NCBI GenBank assembly: GCA_002412795.1
Contig: DHVS01000016.1
Location: 62,001-126,000 of the forward strand
Source of the DNA: a bacterium UBP2_UBA5202
GTDB taxonomy: Bacteria; Edwardsbacteria; AC1; EtOH8
Length of the DNA stretch: 64,000 bases
Reading direction: 5' to 3'
This document shows, piece by piece, positions 39,041-49,872 of this stretch. The notes below the pieces were generated by a model. It was not told where the DNA came from. It was given only the letters and a program-made list of their open reading frames with translations, and searched no databases. Made by a program: the position numbers and the translations under genes. The first letter of the stretch is position 1. Every line of letters starts with the position of its first letter.

Positions 39041-40390
39041 TTATAGTTTGTTTGGGTTTATTTTTTTGCCTAACAGCTCCAGGGTCTCTCCTACCAAAAA
39101 CAGCGAACCGGTCACCAGCACCAGGTCCTGGGGGGTGGCCAGTTCCCTGGCCCGCTCCAACGCCTGGGCCAGGTTCTCGGTCTCGATCACCGGCACCGCG
39201 AATTTCTTGGCCTCTTTCTTGATGGCCTCGGGGGTTGCCGCCCGGGAATGCTTGGCCTTGGTGATGATAAGCACCCGGCTTTGGGGAACCAGGTTCGAGA
39301 CTATGCCCCCGATATCCTTGTTAGCCGATATCCCCAGCACCAGGATCCTGTTTTTATCGGGATACAGGGTCTCCACCGCTTTTTTTAGCCGGTAGGCCGA
39401 ATAATCGTTATGGGCCCCGTCCACAATCATCAAGGGGTGCTTGGAAACCGTCTGCATCCGGCCCGGCCAGTGCACTTCCTTAAAACCCTTGCGGATGGCG
39501 GCATCGCCCACCTGCTGGTTGCGGAACTGCAAAGCCCTTAAGGCGGCGAAGGCGGTGGCGGCATTCTCGGCCTGGAAATCGCCGGACAGTCCCAGCTCCA
39601 GGCCGGTCAGTTTGCCAAAGGTGCCGCCCAGGTCCATGCTCAAATGTTCCGGATCCTGCTCCGTTATTTTGAACCCCACTTCCTTGCCCACCTGGAACAG
39701 CCGGGCGTTAAGGTCCCGGCACCGGTTCATTATTACCTTCAGTGCTTCGGCCCCCTGGGGGGCGGTAACCACCAGGCCGTCCTGCCGGATGATCCCGGCC
39801 TTTTCCCCGGCGATCTCCTTAAGACTGTCGCCCAGGATCTCGGTATGGTCGTGGCTGATGTTGGTGATCACCGAAACCCTGGGGTTCACCGCGTTGGTGC
39901 AGTCCAGGCGTCCGCCCACCCCCACTTCCAGCACCGCCCATTCGATCCCCATCTCCTGAAAATAAAGGAAAGCCATGGCGGTCAGGATCTCAAATACCGT
40001 AGAACTACCCCCGGCCGGGGAGGCGGAGTTGAATTTCTGTTTTTCCAGAAACGGCTTTAAGCAATCCAGTCTTTGGGCAAAATCGCGCTCCAGGATATTC
40101 CGGCCGTTCAACCGGATCCGTTCGCAAAAACTTATCAGATGGGGAGAGGTGTACAAACCAACCTTAATGCCCTGGGCCCTAAGCGCGCTCTCGATGAAGG
40201 CCGCAGTGGAGCCCTTCCCCTTGGTTCCGGCCACCAGGATGGACTTGAAGGAATTTTGGGGATTTCCCACCTGGTTCAAAAGCTGGCGGAAACCGTCCAG
40301 GTTGTAAGAATCATCATGATACTTTTGCCCCGGATCCTTTTCCAGGTCCAAAAAAGACATCAGGTACTCTATGGCGTGCTGATAGGTCAT
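39041..40390 (-). CDS. folC: Folylpolyglutamate synthase / dihydrofolate synthase
   Basis: Adds glutamate to folates. 449 residues from the ATG at 40390 (MTYQHAIEYLMSF). Motifs: ILVAGTKGKGSTAAFIESAL (P-loop), GLYTSPHLISFCERIRLNG, VLEVGVGGRLDCTNAV, SVITNISHDHTEILG and VDGAHNDYSA. The open frame runs on to 40666 but that part overlaps the methyltransferase gene and has no homology-like features. Confidence 0.95.
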   Translation of the reverse strand: MTYQHAIEYLMSFLDLEKDPGQKYHDDSYNLDGFRQLLNQVGNPQNSFKSILVAGTKGKGSTAAFIESALRAQGIKVGLYTSPHLISFCERIRLNGRNILERDFAQRLDCLKPFLEKQKFNSASPAGGSSTVFEILTAMAFLYFQEMGIEWAVLEVGVGGRLDCTNAVNPRVSVITNISHDHTEILGDSLKEIAGEKAGIIRQDGLVVTAPQGAEALKVIMNRCRDLNARLFQVGKEVGFKITEQDPEHLSMDLGGTFGKLTGLELGLSGDFQAENAATAFAALRALQFRNQQVGDAAIRKGFKEVHWPGRMQTVSKHPLMIVDGAHNDYSAYRLKKAVETLYPDKNRILVLGISANKDIGGIVSNLVPQSRVLIITKAKHSRAATPEAIKKEAKKFAVPVIETENLAQALERARELATPQDLVLVTGSLFLVGETLELLGKKINPNKL

Positions 40391-40407
40391 AGGGTTGTTA
40401 AAATGAT

Positions 40408-41193
40408 TTAATCTGGCTTTTGGGAAACAATTATAGCATATCTGGCTCCCCAGAGCAAAACCGGAATGGTGCCCAGGATCACATCCCAGGCTTTGAGGAG
40501 ATCGTATATCAATGGATGGTTCAGCCGGACCCGGTCGGCCAGGTGTTCCAGCCGCCAGCTGTAAAAGAAGGATCCCTGGCAGTGCTTGACGGCGAATCCG
40601 CTTTTTTTCAACTGGGTCAACAGACAGTCCTTGGAAACAAAGCCCTGAAATGGGATCAGCGACCATTCCCGGATATGGGTCTCCTGGTCCAGGAACCTGA
40701 CCGGCGCCCGCCGGATAAGACCCTTGTAAAGCTTGAACCAGTCGGCCAGGGGAACGGTGATCATGAAATGGCCCCCGGGCCGGAGCACGGAAAAGGCCTG
40801 ATCGATCGCTCCTTCCAAGCCGGCAATATGTTCCAGCACCTGGCTGGCCAACACCAGGTCATAACTGTTTTTGGCGAACGGCAGGTTTTCGGCCGAGGAC
40901 TTGACCACATTGCCAAAACCCTTGGCCCTGGCCCGTTGCAGTGATATTTCTGAAATGTCCAACCCGTAAAAACCGGACGCTGGGTTCATGGGCAGGGCGC
41001 TTTTTAAGGACTCCATCACATGGCCGTCGGCGCAGCCTATCTCCAAAACCTTCCCGGGATTTAACTTTGCGCCAAGGGATAGCAGAACCTTCAGCCTCAT
41101 GTCCGGCCCGGCGTGCCGGTAATAATTTTGGGAACTGTCTCCGTCGATTAAGGCCAGCCGGTCATAAGTGTTCTGGATCGTCCGAGGCTTCAT
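40408..41193 (-). CDS. Class I SAM-dependent methyltransferase
   Basis: 261 residues. The SAM site is VLEIGCADGHVMESL, then FYGLDISEISLQRARAKG and YDLVLASQVLEHIAGLEGAI, followed by VLRPGGHFMITVPLADWFKL. This is the Methyltransf_11/23 type. Its ATG overlaps the stop of the upstream propeller-like gene (ATGA), so the two may act together. The substrate is unknown. Confidence 0.88.
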   Translation of the reverse strand: MKPRTIQNTYDRLALIDGDSSQNYYRHAGPDMRLKVLLSLGAKLNPGKVLEIGCADGHVMESLKSALPMNPASGFYGLDISEISLQRARAKGFGNVVKSSAENLPFAKNSYDLVLASQVLEHIAGLEGAIDQAFSVLRPGGHFMITVPLADWFKLYKGLIRRAPVRFLDQETHIREWSLIPFQGFVSKDCLLTQLKKSGFAVKHCQGSFFYSWRLEHLADRVRLNHPLIYDLLKAWDVILGTIPVLLWGARYAIIVSQKPD

Positions 41194-42781
41194 TGGTCCT
41201 CTTTCTTAAAACAGAAGCGGCTGGCCCCGTTGGCCCCCCCGGCCCACAAACAGCCGTTCAGGGAATACAGCGACCACACCTGTTCATCCAGCAAGCCATC
41301 GGCGGCATGGTAGACCATGAACTGGTTCCGGCTTTTGACGAACCGCACCAGTCCGTTATCGGTGCCGATCCAGACATTGCCGTCATCTACGGCCAGACAG
41401 AGGCCATGGCCGGCGGCGTAGTTCCCGGAACGGAGAAAGGTCCTATAACTGCCGTCCCTTTTGTTTCCGGCCAGCAGAAAATCCTTTCCCAGCCACCAGG
41501 TAATTGTGTCTTCGGAGATCACTGCCAACATGGGTTCTTCCAGCAGGGCCGGATCCGGGTCCTGGTAGCGCAGCGGCCTCAGGCTGTCCTGCCGGTCCAG
41601 CTTGACGGCCCCCCGGCCGGTGGCCAGGTAGATGTATCTTGGGTCGGCGCTGATGCCGCTGATCTTATGGTTCTCCAGCTGCGGCCAAAGGCTGGTGGTG
41701 GTCTTTATGCTCCGCTGATACAGACCCAATCCGTAGTCGGTGCCGGCCCACAGGCTATCGCCTTCCAGGTACAGGCAGTTTATCCGGTCGGAGGGCAGGC
41801 CGTCGTAGGTGGTGATGTTCCTGACAAAGTCTTCGCCCCGCTTGAAGGCCAGGATCCCCGAACCGGTTCCGGCAAAAACATCGCGGTCATCGAAGGCCGC
41901 CGCCACTATCAACTGACCGGCCAGGTCGGCGTTGAACATCCGGTTCATCTGCTGCCAGCGCTCTCCGTCGGCCCCGATCAATGTTATCCCTCCCGGCCCG
42001 GCCAGCACCATGGCCGGCCCATAGGAGGCGATGGCATTCACTCCGGCGCTGGCTAAAAAACCCTTGGTGGCCTGGCTGAATTTACGGGAAAATGTATCGT
42101 ACTTCCACAACCCCAGGCCCCGGTACCAGACCCAGGCTTCGGTCCCGAACTTTTCGTAAGCCAAAGCCGTGATGGGATGGACTACTGCCCATTCATCCAT
42201 CATTTGATAAGGAGCCAGGCCCAGCAGCCGGACATCATTCCTGATCTGTCTCAGGTCGGACGGGCCCTGCCATTCCCTTGTTATCCCGCTGTCGGAAGAC
42301 AAGGATATCTGCCTAGTCCAGCGGTCTAAAGAATATATTGCGGACGGGGTCCTGGCCCAGACCCCCATCCCGTCAAAGGACAGGGCCTGCACCGGAGCCG
42401 GAAAGATCACCGGACTGTGATAGAACCTGGAAAGAGCATTGTAGGGCATGACGCTTCGGCCCGAGGCAAAATAGAAATCCCCCGTCATCCAGTCCAGCCC
42501 GGCAAACTGGAAGTTCAAAGGAGGAGCCTGGGGCAGGAAGGAAAAATCCCATTTGTCCAGCAGTTTGTCGTAGCGGACCCCGCCGGAACCGGTGAAGGCG
42601 TAAAGATAGCGGACATCGGCGATCAGGGTCCTGACCTCTCCGGCCAGGGTGCTGCCGCCAAAGGCTTTGAACTGCTGCCAGTTCCGGATGTCGGCTCCGG
42701 CGCTGCTCCCGAAGGCCGGCAGAACTATCAGAAAGAATAATATGGTATGAAGTCTTTTGATATTTTCCTGATTGATTTCAT
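41190..42781 (-). CDS. Secreted propeller-like repeat protein, probably frameshifted in its signal peptide
   Basis: At least 442 residues from a TTG at 42518, with repeated short beta blades of the type WAGTDYGLGLYQRS, WIGTDNGLVRFVKS and WAGGANGASRF. These resemble two-component-regulator propeller repeats. The frame stays open upstream of 42518 and reads a typical signal peptide (LHTILFFLIVLPAFGSSAGA), but without ATG, GTG or TTG. An ATG at 42781 (MKSIRKISK) in the neighbouring frame joins it perfectly if the AAAA run at 42755-42758 had one more A. I therefore give the gene from 42781 and regard the break as a base deletion or error. Function is unknown; no kinase domain is attached. Confidence 0.7.
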
Positions 42782-42811
42782 GGGTTCATGGATTCCTGAT
42801 AAATATGCTGA

Positions 42812-43399
42812 CTATTTCCTTTCCCCGTTACCAAGGGGCTTCACTTCCCGGTGCCTAAAGCAGCTCACCAGATGGTCATTGACCATCCCGGCCGCCTGCA
42901 TGAAGGCATAACAGATGGTGGTGCCCACGAAACTGAACCCCCGGGCCTTGAGGTCCTTGGACATGTCATCCGACTGGACACTGGAGGTGGGGATCTGGCT
43001 GACCGTTTCCCATTTGTTGTCCACCGGCTGGTGGCCCACGAAGGACCAGATATACTTTCCAAAAGTGCCGAATTCCCTTTGGACCTTTAAAAAAGCCTTG
43101 GCGTTCTTCACCGTGGCTTCTATCTTCAGCCGGTTACGGATTATCCCCTGGTCTGCCAGCAGCCGCTGGATGTCGGGCTGGGTGAACCGGGCCACCTTTT
43201 TGGGATCAAAGTCCTTGAAGGCTTTTCTGAAATTCTCCCGTTTGTGGAGGATGGTGCTCCAGCTCAGGCCGGCCTGGAAAGCGTCCAGCACCAGGAACTC
43301 AAAGAGTTTTTGGTCATTGTGCAGGGGCACACCCCATTCGGTGTCGTGGTATTCCACCATTTGGGGGTCGTCCTGGGGCCAGGGGCAGGTTTGTTTCAT
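42812..43399 (-). CDS. tag: DNA-3-methyladenine glycosylase I
   Basis: Removes 3-methyladenine from DNA. 195 residues: CPWPQDDPQMVEYHDTEWGV at the start, LFEFLVLDAFQAGLSWSTIL (aromatic pocket), FVGTTICYAFMQAAGMVNDH and a final CFRH. The Cys/His residues near both ends fit the Tag zinc site. It overlaps the upstream peptidase gene by four bases. Confidence 0.96.
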   Translation of the reverse strand: MKQTCPWPQDDPQMVEYHDTEWGVPLHNDQKLFEFLVLDAFQAGLSWSTILHKRENFRKAFKDFDPKKVARFTQPDIQRLLADQGIIRNRLKIEATVKNAKAFLKVQREFGTFGKYIWSFVGHQPVDNKWETVSQIPTSSVQSDDMSKDLKARGFSFVGTTICYAFMQAAGMVNDHLVSCFRHREVKPLGNGERK

Positions 43400-44565
43400 A
43401 AGGCTAAATATCCTTGCGCAAGTTGGGCTAAAAGTCTGGCCCCTTTGGGCAAAACTTCTTCGTCGATGTTGAACCTGGGGTGGTGCCAGGGATAAGCAGT
43501 CCTGGCATCCTTACGGCTTCCCAACCTTAAGAAAGCGCCGGGGGCCTTTTGCAGAAAATAGGCAAAATCCTCTCCGCCCATCAGGGGGTCGGGGATATGA
43601 ACCACGGCCGACTGACCCAGCAGGCTCCGGACAACGCCTTCGGAATAATTGATCATTTTGGGATCGTTGTACAGCACCGGATATCCCCGTTCATATTCCA
43701 CCGCCGCCCTAAGCCCGTTGGCCCGGGCCGTGTTCTCGGCGATCTGTCTGATCCACCGGGGCATCATCTTCCAGGTGCGGCGGTCGATGGAACGGGCCGT
43801 TCCCTCCAGCAGGGCGGTCTCTGGGATGATGTTGTGCTTGGTGCCGGAGACGAACCTGCCCACGGTGACCACCGCCGGCTGGGCCGGGTCAACCATTCGG
43901 CTGACGATGGTCTGCAGGGCCGCCACTATCTGGGCCCCGGCGGTGATGGGATCCAGGCAGTGGTGGGGCCGGGCGGCGTGTCCGCCCCGGCCTTTGACGG
44001 TGATCTTGAAATTATCGGAAGCGGCCATCATCGGGCCCTGGCGCAAACCGATCCGGCCCGAAGACAGGGACGAGTCCAGGTGCAGACCAAAGACTGCATT
44101 GACCTTGGGGTTTTCCAGCGCGCCGGCGGACATCATTCCCAGCGCCCCGCCCGGCGGGGTTTCCTCGCCCGGCTGGAACAACAGTTTGACATTGCCCTTA
44201 AGACCTGCCCGGCTCTGGACCAGGATCGAAGCCGTCCCCAGCAGCATGGCGCAATGACCGTCATGTCCGCAGGCGTGCATCTTGCCGGGATGTTGGGAGC
44301 GATAGCAAACATCGTTCTCTTCCTGCACCGGCAGGGCATCCATGTCTGCCCGCAGGGCCACTGTCTTTCCCGCAACCTTGCCTTTTAGGAGCCCGACCAC
44401 CCCGGTTCCGCCCACCCCGGTCCTGACCTGCCAGCCCAAACGCTTCAGTTCAGAGGCAATGGCCTTGGAGGTCAGGACCTCGTGGAATGAAAGCTCGGGA
44501 GCTGTATGTATCCTGCGCCTCCAGGCGATGACGTAATTTTTAAGCTGACTGTCTGATGTTTTCAT
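43396..44565 (-). CDS. M20-family amidohydrolase
   Basis: A metal-dependent amidohydrolase of the M20D type (hippurate hydrolase, N-acyl-amino-acid hydrolase). 389 residues: RRRIHTAPELSFHE, VALRADMDALPVQEE, the metal site HACGHDGHCAMLLG, FQPGEETPPGGALGM, GRGGHAARPH, and MGGEDFAYFLQKAPG near the end. The exact substrate cannot be read. It overlaps the tag gene by four bases. Confidence 0.94.
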   Translation of the reverse strand: MKTSDSQLKNYVIAWRRRIHTAPELSFHEVLTSKAIASELKRLGWQVRTGVGGTGVVGLLKGKVAGKTVALRADMDALPVQEENDVCYRSQHPGKMHACGHDGHCAMLLGTASILVQSRAGLKGNVKLLFQPGEETPPGGALGMMSAGALENPKVNAVFGLHLDSSLSSGRIGLRQGPMMAASDNFKITVKGRGGHAARPHHCLDPITAGAQIVAALQTIVSRMVDPAQPAVVTVGRFVSGTKHNIIPETALLEGTARSIDRRTWKMMPRWIRQIAENTARANGLRAAVEYERGYPVLYNDPKMINYSEGVVRSLLGQSAVVHIPDPLMGGEDFAYFLQKAPGAFLRLGSRKDARTAYPWHHPRFNIDEEVLPKGARLLAQLAQGYLAL

Positions 44566-44626
44566 AATTATATACTGAGGAGAGATTGGGCGTGGTTATT
44601 GCAAATTCTGTGAGTCTGAGTGAGCT

Positions 44627-45463
44627 TCAGCCCATCGCCTGGTTCTTGCCATTGGCTTTGGCCCGGTAAAGCGCCTTGTCGGCGCTGTCCAGCAGGCCGT
44701 TGTGGTTGTCGGAGTCGTCGCCCAGGCTGGCCACCCCGATGCTGGCGGTTATTTTGCCCCTGGGCATCACCGCCTGGTTGGGGAACCTGTAATCGGCTAT
44801 CTTCTGGCAGATCCGGCCGGCGATGATCAGCGCCCCCTTCTTTTTGGTGTCGGGCAGGATGATGGAGAACTCCTCGCCCCCATATCGGGCCGCCGTGTCC
44901 ACCTTGCGCACCGCCCGTTTAAGCACCTTGGAAACCTCCACCAGAAGGAGGTCCCCGGCGATGTGTCCGTTGGTGTCGTTGTATCTCTTGAAATCGTCCA
45001 GGTCCAGCATTAAAAGCGAGAGCGGGTGCTGGTAGCGCCGGGCCCGTTCTACTTCCTCCTCGAACCGGTCATGGAAAAAGCGGTGGTTGTAAAGCCCGGT
45101 CAGGCCGTCGGTCACCGCCGAGAGCAGGGTCTTTTCGTAGAGGTCCATCTCGATCACCTTGGGATTGTCCAGCTTCTGCTGCAGGTTGGTGAAATAATCC
45201 AGCAGCGAGACCCGGATACCCACGTTGCGGCCCAGCTTGGCGGCCAGTTCCAGTTTGTGTTTTAAGATGTTCTCCCAGTGGCTGCGGGCCTGCCCCTCGC
45301 TGAAACGCAGATGGGTCAGGGTGTAGATCAGGTCTCCGTAAAGGCTGGAGGTCTTGTCTATGAACCCGGCCTCCATCAGCTTTACCACATCCTCGGTCTC
45401 TCCGTGGTCCTTGCCCAATGCCTCGATGATCTCCTTGGTGAAACCGTCCTTTTTGGATTTCAT
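44627..45463 (-). CDS. GGDEF-domain diguanylate cyclase
   Basis: Makes c-di-GMP from GTP. 278 residues from the ATG at 45463, supported by GAGGTG upstream. A helical N-terminal half of unknown fold (about 1-115) is followed by the GGDEF domain: DGLTGLYNHRFFHDRFEEEV, LMLDLDDFKRYNDTNGHIAGD, the active site RYGGEEFSIILP, and SIGVASLG. The GGEEF site is intact, so it should be active. No membrane segment is seen; the input signal is unknown. Confidence 0.94.
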   Translation of the reverse strand: MKSKKDGFTKEIIEALGKDHGETEDVVKLMEAGFIDKTSSLYGDLIYTLTHLRFSEGQARSHWENILKHKLELAAKLGRNVGIRVSLLDYFTNLQQKLDNPKVIEMDLYEKTLLSAVTDGLTGLYNHRFFHDRFEEEVERARRYQHPLSLLMLDLDDFKRYNDTNGHIAGDLLLVEVSKVLKRAVRKVDTAARYGGEEFSIILPDTKKKGALIIAGRICQKIADYRFPNQAVMPRGKITASIGVASLGDDSDNHNGLLDSADKALYRAKANGKNQAMG

Positions 45464-45603
45464 GTGCACCTCGTAAATTAAAGGTGTTTTATATAGAACC
45501 GGGTGACCTGTTATATGGGACATTTCTGCGCCGCGGGACTGTTATTTCCTGATCCCTTGAATTCGATGCTTGTTCCCGGAACCTTATTTTATTCAGATTG
45601 TCA

Positions 45604-46797
45604 TCAGCTGGATTTACCGTTGACCCGGCAACTTTCCTTGGGGGCGATGGGCGACATCTGGCGCAGCCGGGCGATGATGGCCGGAAGTTCGGCGATGGCA
45701 TAGTCGACCTCCTGTTCGGTGTTCTCCCGCCCCAGGCTGAACCGCACCGAGCCCTGGGCCGTTTCGGTGGGCACCCCCATGGCGGCCAGCACGTGGGAAG
45801 GTTCCAGACTGCCCGAGGTGCAGGCCGAGCCCGACGAAGCGGCGATGCCCTTGACGTCCAACGAAAGCAGAATTGACTCGCCTTCTATGAATTCAAAGCT
45901 GACGTTCAGAGTGCCCGGCAGACCCAGGTCCTTTGAGCCGTTGCGCCGGAGGTGGGAAATGTTTTTCTGCAAACCCTGCCACAGCCTTTCCCTTAATCCG
46001 GAAAGTTTCAGGGACTGGGATTCCCGTTCCCCGGCCGCCAGCTCGGCGGCCCGGGCCAAAGCCACTATTCCCGCCACGTTCTCGGTGCCGGCCCGGCGGT
46101 TCCTTTCGTGGCCGCCGCCGTGGATCAGGGAATGAAGTTTGGTGCCCTTTTTGATGTAAAGCGCCCCCACTCCCTTGGGGGCGTATATCTTGTGCCCGGA
46201 GATGGACATCAGGTCCACTCCCAGCTTTTTGACGTCGGTCTCGAGCTTGCCGAAGGTCTGGATGGCATCGCTGTGGAAATAGGCGTTCTGGGAATGGCAG
46301 ATGGCGGCGATCTCAGGCAACGGCTGGACGGTCCCCACCTCGTTGTTGGCGTGCATCACCGAGACCAGGCAAGTTTCCGTCGTCACCGCTTTTTTCAAGG
46401 CCTCCAGGTCCAGCAGGCCTTCGGAGTCCACCCCGACGTAAACCGTTTTTGCCCCGTGGTGTTTTTCCAGATATTCAAACGAATGCAGCACCGCGTGGTG
46501 CTCAATTTTGGAAGTGACCAGGACCGGCCGCCCGGCCCCATTAGCAAAAAACACGCCTTTGATGGCGTGGTTGTCGGCTTCGGTGCCCGAGCCGGTGAAA
46601 ACTATCTCCGAGGGCTCGCAGTTCAGAACCTCTGCCAGTTTCCGGCGGGATTCCTCCAGTACCTGCCGGGCCGCCCGCCCCAGGGCATGAAGGCTGGAGG
46701 CGTTGCCGTATCCGTTCTGATAGTAGGGCAGCATGGCCTCCAGCACTTCGGGGCGCACCGGGGTGGTGGCATTGTGGTCAAAATATATGGCCGGCAT
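45604..46797 (-). CDS. Cysteine desulfurase (NifS/IscS family)
   Basis: Releases sulfur from cysteine for Fe-S clusters or thio-cofactors. 397 residues: YFDHNATTPVRPEVLEAM at the start, NEVGTVQPLPEIA, the PLP lysine in SISGHKIYAPKGVGAL, RAGTENVAG, and the catalytic Cys in ASSGSACTSGSLEPSHVL. No scaffold protein gene (iscU/nifU) follows in this window. The next gene upstream is a thiamine-binding-like protein. Confidence 0.95.
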   Translation of the reverse strand: MPAIYFDHNATTPVRPEVLEAMLPYYQNGYGNASSLHALGRAARQVLEESRRKLAEVLNCEPSEIVFTGSGTEADNHAIKGVFFANGAGRPVLVTSKIEHHAVLHSFEYLEKHHGAKTVYVGVDSEGLLDLEALKKAVTTETCLVSVMHANNEVGTVQPLPEIAAICHSQNAYFHSDAIQTFGKLETDVKKLGVDLMSISGHKIYAPKGVGALYIKKGTKLHSLIHGGGHERNRRAGTENVAGIVALARAAELAAGERESQSLKLSGLRERLWQGLQKNISHLRRNGSKDLGLPGTLNVSFEFIEGESILLSLDVKGIAASSGSACTSGSLEPSHVLAAMGVPTETAQGSVRFSLGRENTEQEVDYAIAELPAIIARLRQMSPIAPKESCRVNGKSS

Positions 46798-46892
46798 ATA
46801 AGCCTCCCTGATGAATTATTTTGCCGCTCAGTCACAAGCTTTAAATATGGCCGGGCAGGAAGATGGCGGAGTGAGGACCGGAGGGGAAACGG

Positions 46893-47201
46893 CTACTGCT
46901 GCCCCAGCAGCCCTTTGCGCACCGCCTCCTTCTTGCTTTCCAGGGTCAGCACCTTGTCCACCCGGTCGTCTATCCTGATGGTGGTGGACACCCTTAAAGC
47001 CCCGGAAAGCAGACATTTCTGGTGCATGGCCTGGGCCACCGCCAGTATGTCGTCCAGGCTGCCCTCCAGATTGGTGCCCATGGCCGTGATCTCGTACTTC
47101 AGCCCCGAGTTCCGGGCCAGTCTGACGGCATCCACCACAAACTCGGAGATGCTGGGATTTAAAGTTCCGACCGGGGTTACGCTGATCTCTGCTACCGGCA
47201 T
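46893..47201 (-). CDS. MTH1187/YkoF-family thiamine-binding-like protein
   Basis: 102 residues with the UPF0045 pattern: AEISVTPVGTLNPSISEFV at the start and LKYEITAMGTNLEGSLDDIL in the middle. Relatives bind thiamine or HMP; the fold is a small alpha-beta sandwich. No riboswitch or thiamine biosynthesis gene is seen close by, so the ligand is uncertain. Confidence 0.88.
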   Translation of the reverse strand: MPVAEISVTPVGTLNPSISEFVVDAVRLARNSGLKYEITAMGTNLEGSLDDILAVAQAMHQKCLLSGALRVSTTIRIDDRVDKVLTLESKKEAVRKGLLGQQ

Positions 47202-47261
47202 CGGGATCTCTCCTTAAGAAGATTATTTCTTGGGCCGGATGAACTAAAACTTAAGGGGTGA

Positions 47262-47396
47262 CTACTTCTTGACAGCGGAGGACTTCTTTACCGACTTGGC
47301 GGTTAGGTGCAGCACTTTCTTGCGCTCCTGTTTTTTGACCCGGGCTATTTTGAATTTAAGTCTCTGTCTTTTCTGCTTGTTCTTGCTTCTGGCCAT
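47262..47396 (-). CDS. 44-residue Lys/Arg-rich basic protein
   Basis: The ORF starts ATGGCCAGAAGCAAG at 47396 with ACAGGAG eight bases upstream, and ends at TAG (47262-47264). It reads MARSKNKQKRQRLKFK, then IARVKKQERKK and a C-terminal AKSVKKSSAVKK. More than 40% is Lys or Arg. The composition resembles small ribosomal or nucleoid proteins. It is too short for many gene finders. Function is unknown. Confidence 0.7.
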   Translation of the reverse strand: MARSKNKQKRQRLKFKIARVKKQERKKVLHLTAKSVKKSSAVKK

Positions 47397-47605
47397 TTTG
47401 ATGCTCCTGTGATTTTAGTGGTTTATCGTTCTGTGTTTTTTGCTGATTGAATAAATTCATTTAACGGGACGCAGACGCCGTAGTGAGCGTTCGTCGAACT
47501 ATTGCCCGCAGATCAAGGGGATTAATCTTTCTTTAACAGAAAGGACGTCCCGAATTCAGCATTATTTCATGTTCTCCTACAATTTCTTTATGCCTAAAAC
47601 GGGCC
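47397..47605. other. Intergenic region with GGACGC/GCAGAT-type repeat
   Basis: No gene is visible. Units such as ACGGGACGCAGACGCC, and a partially inverted GGACGTCCCG near 47545, resemble the ACGCTGAT..ACGCAGAT repeat seen at 35741-35770 and 26320-26345. Confidence 0.45.
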
Positions 47606-47675
47606 TTAATCCTCGTTGCTCCTGTCCCGCTGGAAGAATTTCAGCCAGTCGGCCACGTCGGTCTGCTGCGGTTTT

Positions 47676-48095
47676 TCATCGGTCCTGGGACGAACCGGCC
47701 AGGATCTGCTCCGCCTTTCGGGCGAAAGCGGCCGAGCCCAGGGTCTCCACGTTGCGCCTTTTGGCGAAGCCCACCACCTGATTGTCGGAGCTGACCACCA
47801 GCAGCCGGCCCTTATCGGCGCAGGCCTGGACCCTTTTCCGGATGTCATCGTCGGCCGTTTTGGGGAAGGTTGAATAGGCCGTCTTTATTCCCTGGACTGT
47901 CTGCTGCCGGGGCTGGGATGATTCTATTGGTCCGTCGAAGACCACCAGCACTTCCTGGCCGGTGGCTTTCTTGAAGCGTCGCAGCAGGTCCAGCAGGCGC
48001 TCCCGGCCTTTTTGCTGGTTCTGCATCAGGATCGGCCGCACCTCTTTCCAGGCGAAGGCCAGGTTGTATCCGTCGATTATTAAAGAGCGCGGCAT
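47676..48095 (-). CDS. NYN-domain ribonuclease (YacP-like), probably frameshifted at its end
   Basis: 139 residues of the PIN-like NYN fold: LIIDGYNLAFAWKEV (first Asp), EVLVVFDGPIESSQP, STFPKTADDDIRKRVQACAD and LLVVSSDNQVVGFAKRRN. Acidic positions of the nuclease site are present. The frame stops at 47676, but the neighbouring frame continues from there to 47606 with TDEKPQQTDVADWLKFFQRD, the type of tail normally found on YacP proteins. Loss of one G in the GG at 47684-47685 (minus strand CAGGACC) would join them. YacP/Rae1 relatives cut mRNA on ribosomes. Confidence 0.85.
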   Translation of the reverse strand: MPRSLIIDGYNLAFAWKEVRPILMQNQQKGRERLLDLLRRFKKATGQEVLVVFDGPIESSQPRQQTVQGIKTAYSTFPKTADDDIRKRVQACADKGRLLVVSSDNQVVGFAKRRNVETLGSAAFARKAEQILAGSSQDR

Positions 48096-48236
48096 GGAAA
48101 GGAATCCTGGTTGATGTCCATTTTTCTCCAGGCAGATGATTGGTGATAAGGTTTATCCCGAAATCTCACTAAAAACGAAAGACTGTTTAAATAGTGAAAT
48201 AATTTTGATAATCTGCGAAAATCCGTGTCCTATTGG

Positions 48237-49808
<1,572 letters not shown>

Positions 49809-49872
49809 GATCTTATTCCCTTCCTCCATAGTTGTCGGATCCTTTTAACTTGTCTTTTGACTGGGTGCCGGA

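Noticed and set aside
40391..40666. N-terminal extension of folC
   Set aside because: Overlaps the methyltransferase gene and has no similarity to FolC. The conserved start MTYQHAIEYL is at 40390.
40941..42056. A 371-codon plus-strand open frame opposite the propeller-like gene
   Set aside because: Antisense to a frame with clear propeller repeats, with no domain or ribosome site of its own.
46893..47261. Thiamine (TPP) riboswitch near the thiamine-binding-like gene
   Set aside because: The 60 bases upstream of the gene are too short and show no conserved TPP-riboswitch core.
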